Shown here: positions 1-7,546 of the stretch, piece by piece
Position numbering within the stretch: the first letter of the stretch is position 1
How the letters are laid out: every line of letters begins with the position of its first letter
Source of the DNA: Vicinamibacteraceae bacterium
GTDB lineage: Bacteria > Acidobacteriota > Vicinamibacteria > Vicinamibacterales > UBA8438
Assembly (NCBI GenBank): GCA_012271165.1
Contig: JAAXGX010000016.1
Span: 1 to 40,621, forward strand
Length of the DNA stretch: 40,621 nt
Direction: 5' to 3'
Notes under the pieces: model-generated
Told to the model about the DNA's origin: nothing
Database searches by the model: none
Seen by the model: only the letters and a program-made list of their open reading frames with translations
Made by a program: the position numbers and the translations under genes

Positions 1-70
1 CGCCTCGGCGGGAGCGGCGCGGGGCGAAGGGGCCCCGCAAGCGGACGCCGGGGGCTTGGGGCGCAGCCCC
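1..70 (-). repeat. Interspersed hairpin repeat, copy R1 (cut by window edge)
   Basis: This GC-rich repeat contains two obvious fold-back segments: GGGGC-GCA-GCCCC near its right end and GCGGGGC...GCCCCGC in the middle. Its reverse complement matches the copy at 40552-40621 at 68 of 70 positions by eye, with the two differences close together. It ends 9 bp before the stop codon of the minus-strand permease at 80, so it would lie in that gene's 3' untranslated region. The longer copies at 17345 and 21967 continue beyond the point where this one is cut by the window start. Confidence 0.9.
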
Positions 71-79
71 ATCCAGAAC

Positions 80-1378
80 CTAGAGGAACGCGAACTTCGC
101 CGCGAACATCAGCGCCACGGCGGCAAGCGTCGGCGAGCACTCGCGCGCGCGTCCCGCCATGACCTTGATCACCACGTAGGTGACGAAGCCGATGCCGATG
201 CCGTCGGCGATGGAGAACGTCAGCGGGATGGCGATGGCGGTGACGACCGCGGCGGCCGACTCGGTCACGTCGCCCCACTCGATGTCCGCCAGGGCCCGCG
301 CCATCAGGCAGGCCACATAGAGGATGGCCGGCGCGGTGGCGTAGGGCGGGATCGAGCCCGCGAGGGGCGCGAAGAACAGGCAGGCCACGAAGAGCCCCGC
401 CACGACGACGGCCGTCAGCCCGGTCCGGCCGCCCGCGCTCGTGCCCGCCGCGCTCTCGATGTAGCTCGTCACCGGCGACGTGCCGAGCGCGGCGCCCGCC
501 ACGGTGCCGGTGGAGTCGGCAATCAGCGCCCGGCTGATGCGGGGCAGCCGTCCCCGGTCGTCGAGCAGGTTCGCCTGCCGCGCGACGCCGATCAACGTGC
601 CGGTGGTGTCGAACAGGTCGACGATGAGGAAGGTGAGGATGACCGCGATCATCCCGGTCTGCAGCGCGCCGGCGATGTCCAGCGCCAGCAGCGCGGGCGT
701 GGGATCGGGCGGCGCCGAGACGAAGCCCTGCCACTCCGAGGCGCCCCAGACGATGCCGGCGCCCGTGACGCCCAGCACGCCGATGACCGCGGCGCCCGGC
801 ACGCCCCGCGCCGAGAGCGCCACGATGACGCCGAACCCCAGCAGCGCCAGCACCGGCTCGGCCGCGACCAGATCGCCGGTGGTGACCAGCGTGGCCTCGC
901 TGGCCTGGATGACGCCGGCGTTGCGCAGGGCGATGATGCCGAGGAACAGGCCGATGCCCGCCGAGATGGCCATTTTCAGGCGGGCCGGCACGGCGTTGAT
1001 GATCCACTCGCGCACCGGCAGCACGCTCAGGGCGAGGAACAGCACGCCGGCCACGAAGACGGCGCCCAGCGCCACCTCCCACTCGTACCCCAGCCCCTGC
1101 ACGACCACGTAGCTGAAGAACGCGTTGAGGCCCATGCCCGGCGCCAGCGCGATGGGATAGTTGGCGTAGAGCCCCATCACGAGCGTGCTGAAAGCAGCCG
1201 AGACGCAGGTCGCCACGAAGACCGCGTCGCGCGGCATGCCGGCGTCGGCGAGGATCTGCGGGTTGACGAAGGCGATGTACGCCATCGTCAGGAAGGTGGT
1301 GACGCCCGCCCATACCTCGGTGCGGACGGTCGTGCCCCGCTCGGACAGCCCGAAGTACCGTTCCACGTCGAGCGCCAT
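80..1378 (-). CDS. NCS2/AzgA-type guanine-hypoxanthine permease
   Basis: A 432-residue polytopic inner-membrane protein of the NCS2 (nucleobase-cation symporter 2) family, AzgA/PbuG branch, expected to import hypoxanthine, guanine or adenine with protons. The N-terminus opens with the branch-typical segment around residues 5-45 (RYFGLSERGTTVRTE, then TTFLTMAYI...NP). The substrate-site signature APGMGLNAFF lies near residues 79-88, and DLFDTTGTLIGVA near 254-266 is the second conserved motif. About a dozen hydrophobic helices cover the whole length, which is the usual size for this branch. The ATG at 1378 is preceded by a purine-rich stretch (GAGAGGCAGG). It diverges from the PepSY gene across about 110 bp, and its stop is followed at once by repeat R1. 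The exact purine specificity cannot be read from the sequence. Confidence 0.93.
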   Translation of the reverse strand: MALDVERYFGLSERGTTVRTEVWAGVTTFLTMAYIAFVNPQILADAGMPRDAVFVATCVSAAFSTLVMGLYANYPIALAPGMGLNAFFSYVVVQGLGYEWEVALGAVFVAGVLFLALSVLPVREWIINAVPARLKMAISAGIGLFLGIIALRNAGVIQASEATLVTTGDLVAAEPVLALLGFGVIVALSARGVPGAAVIGVLGVTGAGIVWGASEWQGFVSAPPDPTPALLALDIAGALQTGMIAVILTFLIVDLFDTTGTLIGVARQANLLDDRGRLPRISRALIADSTGTVAGAALGTSPVTSYIESAAGTSAGGRTGLTAVVVAGLFVACLFFAPLAGSIPPYATAPAILYVACLMARALADIEWGDVTESAAAVVTAIAIPLTFSIADGIGIGFVTYVVIKVMAGRARECSPTLAAVALMFAAKFAFL

Positions 1379-1489
1379 GTCGCCTGCCTCTCCCGCGCGC
1401 GAGCCGCCAGCGGCCGGCCGTGGTCGGATATCCTATCAGTGGTCCGCCGCGCGCAGCACCGAATCCTCACAGGCGGGCGGAGCGGGACG

Positions 1490-2422
1490 ATGGAATTCTG
1501 GGACCGTTGGGTGCAGGCGCCGCAGGGCGTCCGCTTGCGCAAGGCCATCTTCCAGGTCCACCTGTGGAGCGGCGTGGGCCTGGGCATCTACATCTTCGTG
1601 ATCTCCCTGACCGGCAGCGTGCTGGTCTACCGCAACGAGCTGTACATCGCCTTCGCGCCCCAGCCCGTCATCGTCGAGGGGTCGGGCGCGGCCCTCAGCG
1701 CGGACGCCCTGGAGCGCGCCGCCACGGAGAGCTACCCGGACCACGAGGTGCGGGACATTCGGCAGGCCGACAACCCGAACCAGGCCGTCGAGATTGCCCT
1801 GCTGCGCGACGGCGAGCGGATACGGCGGCTGTTCCATCCCTTCACGGGCGCGGATCTGGGCGACCCCCTACCGCTGGGCTACCGCGTCACCGCGTGGCTG
1901 CTCGATCTCCACGACAATCTCCTGGGCGGCGAGACCGGCCGGCGCATCAACGGCATCGGCGCGTTGCTCCTCATCGTGCTCGCGATCACGGGCGCGGTGG
2001 TCTGGTGGCCCGGCATCTCGCGCTGGCGCCGCAGCCTCACCGTCGACCGGCGGCGCTTCAACTGGAGCCTGCACAGCACGTTCGGGTTCTGGTGCTGGCC
2101 GTTCCTCCTGATGTGGGGCGTCACGGGGGCCTACCTGTCGTTCCCGGCCCTGTTCTCGGCGATCGTCGACTACCTCGAGCCGTTCGACCCGACGAACCCG
2201 GTGGACCGTATCGGCGATCGGGTGATGTACTGGCTCGCCTTCCTGCACTTCGGCCGGCTCGGCGGCCGGGGCATCCCCGGCTGCGAGGCGGTCTGCAACG
2301 AAGTGGCCAAGGCGACCTGGGCGCTGATCGGGATCGTGCCGACCGCCCTGTTCGTCACCGGCACGGTGATGTGGTGGAACCGCGTCGTCCGGCGCCGCCT
2401 CGCCTCGAAGTCCACCACCTGA
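1490..2422 (+). CDS. PepSY-associated transmembrane protein
   Basis: A 310-residue membrane protein of the PepSY_TM family, often called iron-uptake or siderophore-associated membrane proteins. The pattern is typical: a first helix at about residues 26-48 (VHLWSGVGLGIYIFVISLTGSVLVY), a periplasmic PepSY-like segment (about 60-125), a helix around 158-178 preceding WWPG, the HSTFGFW helix near 200-225, and a final helix near 280-300 ending in MWW before a basic cytosolic tail. The conserved H24/H201-type histidines fit haem or metal contacts reported in the family, but that is an inference. The ATG at 1490 is chosen because similarity starts just after it; the frame is open far upstream but that part reads as antisense of the permease. 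The methyltransferase gene starts 7 bp downstream, suggesting one operon. Confidence 0.88.
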   Translation: MEFWDRWVQAPQGVRLRKAIFQVHLWSGVGLGIYIFVISLTGSVLVYRNELYIAFAPQPVIVEGSGAALSADALERAATESYPDHEVRDIRQADNPNQAVEIALLRDGERIRRLFHPFTGADLGDPLPLGYRVTAWLLDLHDNLLGGETGRRINGIGALLLIVLAITGAVVWWPGISRWRRSLTVDRRRFNWSLHSTFGFWCWPFLLMWGVTGAYLSFPALFSAIVDYLEPFDPTNPVDRIGDRVMYWLAFLHFGRLGGRGIPGCEAVCNEVAKATWALIGIVPTALFVTGTVMWWNRVVRRRLASKSTT

Positions 2423-2429
2423 GCCGCGG

Positions 2430-3233
2430 ATGCAGCAGGGGCGGTACTTCGCGGACGACTCGCCGGCCGACCGCGAGGCGGTGCGCCTGCGGGCGCTCGA
2501 GGCGCTGTGCGACGGCGCGACCACGCGGCGCCTCGCGGCGCTGGGCGTCGGCGCCGGGTGGCGCTGCCTCGAAGTGGCCGCGGGTCGGGGCTCCGTCGTC
2601 CGCTGGCTGGCCGAGAAGGCGGGGGCGGCGGGCCGGGTCGTGGCCGCGGACATCAACGCGCGCTTCCTGCGCGGCGCCGACCTGCCCGCCAACGTCGAGG
2701 TCCGCGAGCAGGACCTCCTCGAGCGCGACTTCGAGCCCCGGGCCTACGACCTCGTGCATGCCAGGGCCCTGCTCGTGCACATGGCCGACCCCGAGCAGGC
2801 CGTCGCGCGCCTGGCGGCAGCCGTCCGTCCCGGCGGCTGGCTGCTGATCGAGGAGGCCGACTTCAGCATGTTCCGCGCCTCGGACGCCCGCTACCCCGGC
2901 GCCGAGGCGTTCGACCGGAAGGTCCGCCGCATTCTCGACGCCATACGCGGCGCCGGCATCTACGATGCCTGCCTGGGGCACCGCACGCCCCTGTTCGTCG
3001 AGCGGCTCGGCTTCGAGCGCACGGGGTACGACTGCTTCCCGTTCATGGCCCGCGGCGGCGACGACGCGGGCGGCACCTTCTGGAGCCTCACCTTCCCCCT
3101 CTCGGGGCCGGCGCTCGTCGCGGCCGGCGCCGTCGACCAGGACGACCTCGACCACGTGCTCGCCTGCCTCGAGGACCCCGGCTTCCGCTTCATCGCCGGC
3201 GTGCTGTTCGGCGCCTGGGGCCGCCGGCCGTAG
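2430..3233 (+). CDS. Class I SAM-dependent methyltransferase
   Basis: A 267-residue soluble protein with the Rossmann-type methyltransferase core. Motif I is seen as CLEVAAGRGSVVRWLA near residues 46-61, the acidic residue after strand 2 as VVAADIN near 70-76, and the post-motif region as YDLVHARALLVHM near 107-119, followed by a PGGWLLIEE strand near 133-141. The protein is the usual length for small-molecule methyltransferases of the UbiE/Methyltransf_11 type; the substrate is not predictable. It starts 7 bp after the PepSY gene stop and probably shares its transcript. It converges on the RNase H gene, with a GC hairpin between the two. Confidence 0.87.
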   Translation: MQQGRYFADDSPADREAVRLRALEALCDGATTRRLAALGVGAGWRCLEVAAGRGSVVRWLAEKAGAAGRVVAADINARFLRGADLPANVEVREQDLLERDFEPRAYDLVHARALLVHMADPEQAVARLAAAVRPGGWLLIEEADFSMFRASDARYPGAEAFDRKVRRILDAIRGAGIYDACLGHRTPLFVERLGFERTGYDCFPFMARGGDDAGGTFWSLTFPLSGPALVAAGAVDQDDLDHVLACLEDPGFRFIAGVLFGAWGRRP

Positions 3234-3248
3234 AAGCCCCGGCACCCT

Positions 3249-3269
3249 GCCCCGGTGAGCGGCCGGGGC
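3249..3269. terminator. Candidate bidirectional hairpin terminator
   Basis: A perfect 7-bp inverted repeat (GCCCCGG / CCGGGGC) with a 7-nt loop lies in the 44-bp gap between the convergent methyltransferase and RNase H genes. There is no T-tract on either side, so it is at best a GC-stem terminator. Position and stem support the call; function is inferred. Confidence 0.5.
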
Positions 3270-3277
3270 CGCGCGGC

Positions 3278-3940
3278 TCACAACGTCGGTCGCATCCAGG
3301 CGGTCGCGAGGCTGTCCGCGTACTCGTTCCAGCGGCCCCCGGCATGGGCGGCAGTCCACCGCAGCCGGCAGGCCGGGTGGGCGCGGTAGCCCGCCAGCAG
3401 CTCCCGGACGAGGTCCAGGTTGCGGATCGGGCCGGTCTTCCGCTTCCAGCCGGCGCGCTCCCACGCCGGCGCCCAGCGCGTGATGGTGTCCACGCAGAGC
3501 CGGCTGTCGCTCAGGACGTCGGTGTCGGCGTCGGCCGGCAGCATCCTGAACGCTTCGACCAGCGCCCGCAGCTCCATGCGGTTGTTGGTCGTGTCCGGCT
3601 CGTGGCCGCGGGCCTGAGAGACGATCCGGCCCTCCTCGACCCAGACGACGCCCCAGCCGCCCGGGCCGGGGTTCGGCACCGCGCTGCCGTCGGTGAACAC
3701 GCCGCAAGCGGGGCCGCCGTCGTACCTGGCCAACACCTCGGCGAGCGTCAGGTTCTCCTCGCGCAGGGTGCGGCTCCGAGCCGCCCCGCCGCGGCCGCCG
3801 CGGCCCGCACCACGGACGCCGGTGCGCCTCCGCGGCTGGTGCAGCCGGCAGTACTTCGGTTGCCAACCGGGATACTTGTCGAGTGCCGCCTGGGCCACCT
3901 CGAACGACGCGCGGCACGTCACGCACAGGAAGCTGGGCAC
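3278..3940 (-). CDS. Ribonuclease HI with N-terminal zinc-knuckle-like extension
   Basis: A 220-residue protein whose C-terminal two thirds (about residues 79-220) is an RNase HI domain that would cut the RNA strand of RNA-DNA hybrids. The acidic catalytic set is visible as D84 (FTDGSAVPNPGPGGW), E123 (NNRMEL), D145 (LSDSRLCVD) and D209 (NEYADSLA), with H199 in the flexible loop. The N-terminal part carries C6-x2-C9 and C31-x2-H34, which could bind one zinc ion, then a Gly/Arg-rich linker (about 36-60). This extension is unlike the known dsRNA/hybrid-binding domain of eukaryotic RNase H1, and its role is unknown. The start is GTG at 3940; no ATG fits. Conservation of catalytic residues makes the enzyme call firm. 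Confidence 0.88.
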   Translation of the reverse strand: MPSFLCVTCRASFEVAQAALDKYPGWQPKYCRLHQPRRRTGVRGAGRGGRGGAARSRTLREENLTLAEVLARYDGGPACGVFTDGSAVPNPGPGGWGVVWVEEGRIVSQARGHEPDTTNNRMELRALVEAFRMLPADADTDVLSDSRLCVDTITRWAPAWERAGWKRKTGPIRNLDLVRELLAGYRAHPACRLRWTAAHAGGRWNEYADSLATAWMRPTL

Positions 3941-3995
3941 GGCGCAAGAATACGACGGACGCGGGCGCGATCCCGCAAGCTCCCGGCTTCCAGGC

Positions 3996-5420
3996 CTACG
4001 CGATCCGGTCTGCCAGGGCCACCGCCACGTTCCTGACGGCCTCCGCGCGGGCGTGACCCGGAACGCCGCTCGGACGGGGGCGGGAGAGATCGCTCCACTC
4101 CGCCCGCCCGCGCGCCGGCGCCCACGACGCCCGCCAGGCCGGGCCCGCGTCGTGCTCCAGGCTCTCGCTCACCGCCGCCTCGATGGGGACCGGCTCGATC
4201 GCCGCGTGCCCGCGGGCGAGCACGGCGCGAATGGTCGCCACCGCCCGGGCCGCGAGCAGCTCCACGCCCGCGTCGCCGAGCCGCACCTCCTCCTGCCCGC
4301 GCAGCCGCCGCAGCACCTTGCGGGCGCTGGCGCCGGCCGCCCCGAGCGCCGAGCCGACGGCGCCGAGCACCGCGAACCCGCCCAGGGACACGCCGCCGAC
4401 CGCGATGTCGACCATCGCGCCGGTCGCCACCAGGCCCGCGCCGGCGCCGGCAGCCCACAACCCGGCGCGCTCCAGGCTGGCGGGACTCAGGAAGTCGACG
4501 CCGCCAAGCGCCTCCGCCACGTCGAACGCCACGGCCCGCGCCTCGGCGCCGTAGAAGCCCAGCGTCGCCGCTATCCGGTCCCGGGCGACGGTCTCGCGCT
4601 CTCGCAGGCCCTCGAGCAGCAGCGCGGTGGCGTCCTCGACGGCAAGCCGGCGGGCGGCCTCGTCGCGCGGCTCCGGCGCCGTGACCACGACCGCCGCGGC
4701 CGCGGTGACCAGGAGCTCCCCGGCGACCTCGGTTGCCGCGGCAATCGCGTCCCGACGCTCGCGGGAGCGCAGCGCCAGCCAGCGCTCGAGGGCCGCTTCG
4801 TGGCCGGGCGCCAGGGCCTTCAGGGCGGCCAGCAGCCGCTGCTCGCCGGCATCGTCGTACACCACGGCGTCGAAGGCCACCGTGGCGTGCAGCCCCTGCC
4901 GGGCGCAGGCGCCGCGCCAGCTCTCCGGCTGGGCGTCGGGATGGGCGGCATAGTTCAGGACCGGGATCAGCGGCCGGGCCGTGGCCGCCAGCACGGCGAG
5001 CTCGTCGAGGTGCTTCGGCTTCGGCTCGTCGCGCGCGTCGATGGCGTAGAGGAGCACGTCCGCGCCGAGCGCGGCGCGCACCGACGCCGCCTCCAGTCCG
5101 AGGTCGTTGACGTCCGCCGCGGCCGGCGAGGCGAGGAAGCGATCGAGCAGGGTCCGCGGATCGTCGTAGCGATCGGTCTGCTCGGACTCCATCGCATCCC
5201 GCAGCCGATCCGACTCCTCGATCCCGGGCGTGTCGAGCAGCACGGCGACGACGCCGGCGTCGTCGGCGACCTCGCCCGCCTCGACCTCGCGCGTGGTGCC
5301 GCCGTGGGCGCTCACCTCGCCGATGTCGCGGCGGCGCAGCAGCGTCTGGAGCAGCGATGTCTTCCCGGTGTTCGTGTGGCCGACGAGGGCGAGCCGCAGC
5401 GGCTGCCCGGACCCGCTCAA
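3996..5420 (-). CDS. DUF3482-family GTPase
   Basis: A 474-residue protein with an N-terminal TrmE/Era-like GTPase domain and a C-terminal DUF3482 region. The P-loop is GHTNTGKTS (residues 14-22), the switch I threonine is in GGTTREVE (40-47) and the G3 motif is DTPG (63-66). The G4 position reads VLNYAAHP rather than NKxD, so guanine specificity may be relaxed. The C-terminal half has glycine/alanine-rich hydrophobic stretches (about 330-395) that may touch the membrane. The TTG at 5420 is chosen because its TTGA overlaps the TGA of the upstream DUF2868 gene and the P-loop follows after a dozen residues, as in relatives. DUF2868 and DUF3482 proteins are usually encoded together; the pair's function is not established. 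Confidence 0.88.
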   Translation of the reverse strand: MSGSGQPLRLALVGHTNTGKTSLLQTLLRRRDIGEVSAHGGTTREVEAGEVADDAGVVAVLLDTPGIEESDRLRDAMESEQTDRYDDPRTLLDRFLASPAAADVNDLGLEAASVRAALGADVLLYAIDARDEPKPKHLDELAVLAATARPLIPVLNYAAHPDAQPESWRGACARQGLHATVAFDAVVYDDAGEQRLLAALKALAPGHEAALERWLALRSRERRDAIAAATEVAGELLVTAAAAVVVTAPEPRDEAARRLAVEDATALLLEGLRERETVARDRIAATLGFYGAEARAVAFDVAEALGGVDFLSPASLERAGLWAAGAGAGLVATGAMVDIAVGGVSLGGFAVLGAVGSALGAAGASARKVLRRLRGQEEVRLGDAGVELLAARAVATIRAVLARGHAAIEPVPIEAAVSESLEHDAGPAWRASWAPARGRAEWSDLSRPRPSGVPGHARAEAVRNVAVALADRIA

Positions 5421-7546
5421 GCCTCCCCCCCAGCCGCAGCAACGACGCGGCCGCGCGCCGCGGCGAGCCAACGCCTGGCCCCGTCCGCATCGTCGAGAGC
5501 CGGGGCGACGTCGTCCGGAGCGAGCGCTTCGAGGGCCCGCGTCGTCCGCGCCTCGTCGGCGCCCTGCGCCCACCAGAGCACGGCGCTCGCAGCCGCGGCG
5601 AATACCGCCTCGCCCAGCCGCTGCGGCCGGTCCGGCGCTACATCCGGCGGCGGCGGCGACCCCGGACTCCCGCCACGCCGGACCAGCGACAGCAGGCCGG
5701 CCACCCCGGCTCCAGCTGCCGCCCAGCTCGGCACGGCCAGCAGCGCCGGCGGCGCGACGGTGGCCGCGGCCGCGCAGGCGGCCGCGCCGAGCAGCCCCCC
5801 GAGCCCCGCCCACAAGGCCCGCTGGCGCAGGGCGGGCGGCAGCAGGCCGACGCCGGTCGCGGCGAGCGACGCCGCCAGGCTGGAGGCGTCGGACGGATCG
5901 AGGCCGCGGAGGGCCGCGAGATGCTTGCTCCACGCTTCCGTCCGCGAGTCCCCGCCGGCCTCAGCGCGGAACGTCCGGGCGACCTCGTCGAGGCAGGACG
6001 CCAGGGCCGTGTCGGACGGCAGCGGATCGTCGCTCTCCAGGTGGCGCCCGATCACCCCGAACGCGGCATCGAGGGGAGCCGGGGCGAGATGGCCCGGAGC
6101 CAGGCCGGTGCCGGCCGCCCCCGGACCGGGCCCGGATCCGGCCGGCGGCGCACCGCCGTTCGCGGCGGCCCGCCGGCCGATGGCAGCAGCGAGGCGGCGG
6201 CGGCTCGTGTCGGTCAGCTCCGCCAGGTCGCATTCGAAGGGGGCGACGCCCGTCGCGCGCGCGAGCGCGCGCCAGTCCTCCAGACGGGCTGCCGCGGTGC
6301 GCGCGGGCTCGGCGCGCCGGAGCGCGTCGCCGCCGTCGAGCACGAGCAGCGGCGGCTCGTGCGAGGCGTCGGCGAGCGCCCGCAGCCGACGCCGGACGGC
6401 GCGGTCCGGCGTCGCCGGCAGCCACCCCACGATGGCGACCCGGGCCGGGCCGGCGTGGACGACGCCGCGCACGCGCTCCAGATCGGCCGCCGCGTCGACG
6501 TTGCCGAGATCGTCGAGACGGTCGAGCGGAGCCGGCAGACCGACCGCTCGCTCGGGCCGCTCCAGCCTGACGACGTGCGTGCACGGCCCGCCGCCGGGCG
6601 GGCGGGCGGGCGCCGCCGCGACCGGGCCGCTCGGCGGCATCGCGGCGGCCGCGGCGGACCGGGCGACCGCGGCGACCGTGGGCCGCCAGCGCGCCGCGCG
6701 CCGGTGTCCGAGCACGGCCTGCAGCAGCGTCCAGGCCACCATCGGCGCCAGCAGGTACACCGCCACGCCGGCGGTCAGGAAGCGAATCCACGCCCGGCGC
6801 GCCGCGAGCGCCGCGGGGTCGTCGGCGGGGGCGACGGGCGCCGCCGCGATCGGCGCCAGCTCGTCGCTGCCGATGAGTGGCGCCAGCGGCGCCGCCGCGA
6901 GCTCGACGACCGCCCGGCCGAAGCTCGGCGGAATCCACGAGCTCTCCCAGCCGAAGCCGAGCGCGACGCGGGCGGTGACGATCCAGATCGTCGCGACGGC
7001 CACCACGGCGTACGCCGTCCAGAACGTCCCGCTGCCGGCCGCCGCCAGACACCGGCCGCTGCCGGCCGCGAGCATGCCTCCGATGCGGCGGGCGGTCGCC
7101 GCGGAGAGATCCCTTGCCGCCGCGTCCCGTCCCGCCGCACGCAGCAGCCCGGTGGTGACGAGGCGACCCAAAACCGGCGACACCCGCCGCCGGAGCGCCA
7201 GCAGGACGAGGCTCCGCAGCGCCAGGAGCAGCCACGGGCCGGCGGCGATCACCAGCAGCGCCACCGCCGCGTGGACAGGCCCCTCGGCGGGACGGAGCAG
7301 CTCGGCGGTCGTCGTCCAGCCGGCGATTGCGCCCAGCGCCGCGAGCGCCGCGAGCCCGGCCAGCGCGCCGAGCCGGCCGCGGTCGGCCATCCTGCGGGCC
7401 TGGGCGATCGCCTTCGCGTCGGAGGCTCGCCCGACGTCGGCCGCGGCCGCCCGGGCGGCCCGGGCGCGCCAGTCGCGGGCGGCGGGGATCGCGAGGGCGG
7501 CGAGTCGAGTCACGGTGTCGGTCGACGCGTCGCGGCCACTGCTCAC
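5417..7546 (-). CDS. DUF2868-family membrane protein
   Basis: A 709-residue protein of the DUF2868 family, usually found directly upstream of a DUF3482 GTPase as here. The N-terminal third holds several hydrophobic helices (about residues 50-110, 150-180 and 245-265). The remainder is a large Ala/Arg-rich soluble part with a P-loop-less Rossmann-like stretch (VAIVGWLPATPDRAVRRRL, LLVLDGGDALRR). The start is the GTG at 7546, placed so that GTGTGA overlaps the stop of the NCS2 permease gene; upstream in-frame sequence is antisense-like arginine-rich. Translational coupling with both neighbours suggests a functional unit. A role in gating or regulating the permease is only a guess from gene order. 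Confidence 0.82.
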   Translation of the reverse strand: MSSGRDASTDTVTRLAALAIPAARDWRARAARAAAADVGRASDAKAIAQARRMADRGRLGALAGLAALAALGAIAGWTTTAELLRPAEGPVHAAVALLVIAAGPWLLLALRSLVLLALRRRVSPVLGRLVTTGLLRAAGRDAAARDLSAATARRIGGMLAAGSGRCLAAAGSGTFWTAYAVVAVATIWIVTARVALGFGWESSWIPPSFGRAVVELAAAPLAPLIGSDELAPIAAAPVAPADDPAALAARRAWIRFLTAGVAVYLLAPMVAWTLLQAVLGHRRAARWRPTVAAVARSAAAAAMPPSGPVAAAPARPPGGGPCTHVVRLERPERAVGLPAPLDRLDDLGNVDAAADLERVRGVVHAGPARVAIVGWLPATPDRAVRRRLRALADASHEPPLLVLDGGDALRRAEPARTAAARLEDWRALARATGVAPFECDLAELTDTSRRRLAAAIGRRAAANGGAPPAGSGPGPGAAGTGLAPGHLAPAPLDAAFGVIGRHLESDDPLPSDTALASCLDEVARTFRAEAGGDSRTEAWSKHLAALRGLDPSDASSLAASLAATGVGLLPPALRQRALWAGLGGLLGAAACAAAATVAPPALLAVPSWAAAGAGVAGLLSLVRRGGSPGSPPPPDVAPDRPQRLGEAVFAAAASAVLWWAQGADEARTTRALEALAPDDVAPALDDADGARRWLAAARGRVVAAAGGEA

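Noticed and set aside
56-1489. Very long plus-strand open frame reading through the permease region
   Set aside because: It is antisense to a clear permease and its translation is extremely rich in Arg, Gly, His and Asp, as expected of opposite-strand frames in very GC-rich DNA. Only the part from 1490 on is a real protein.
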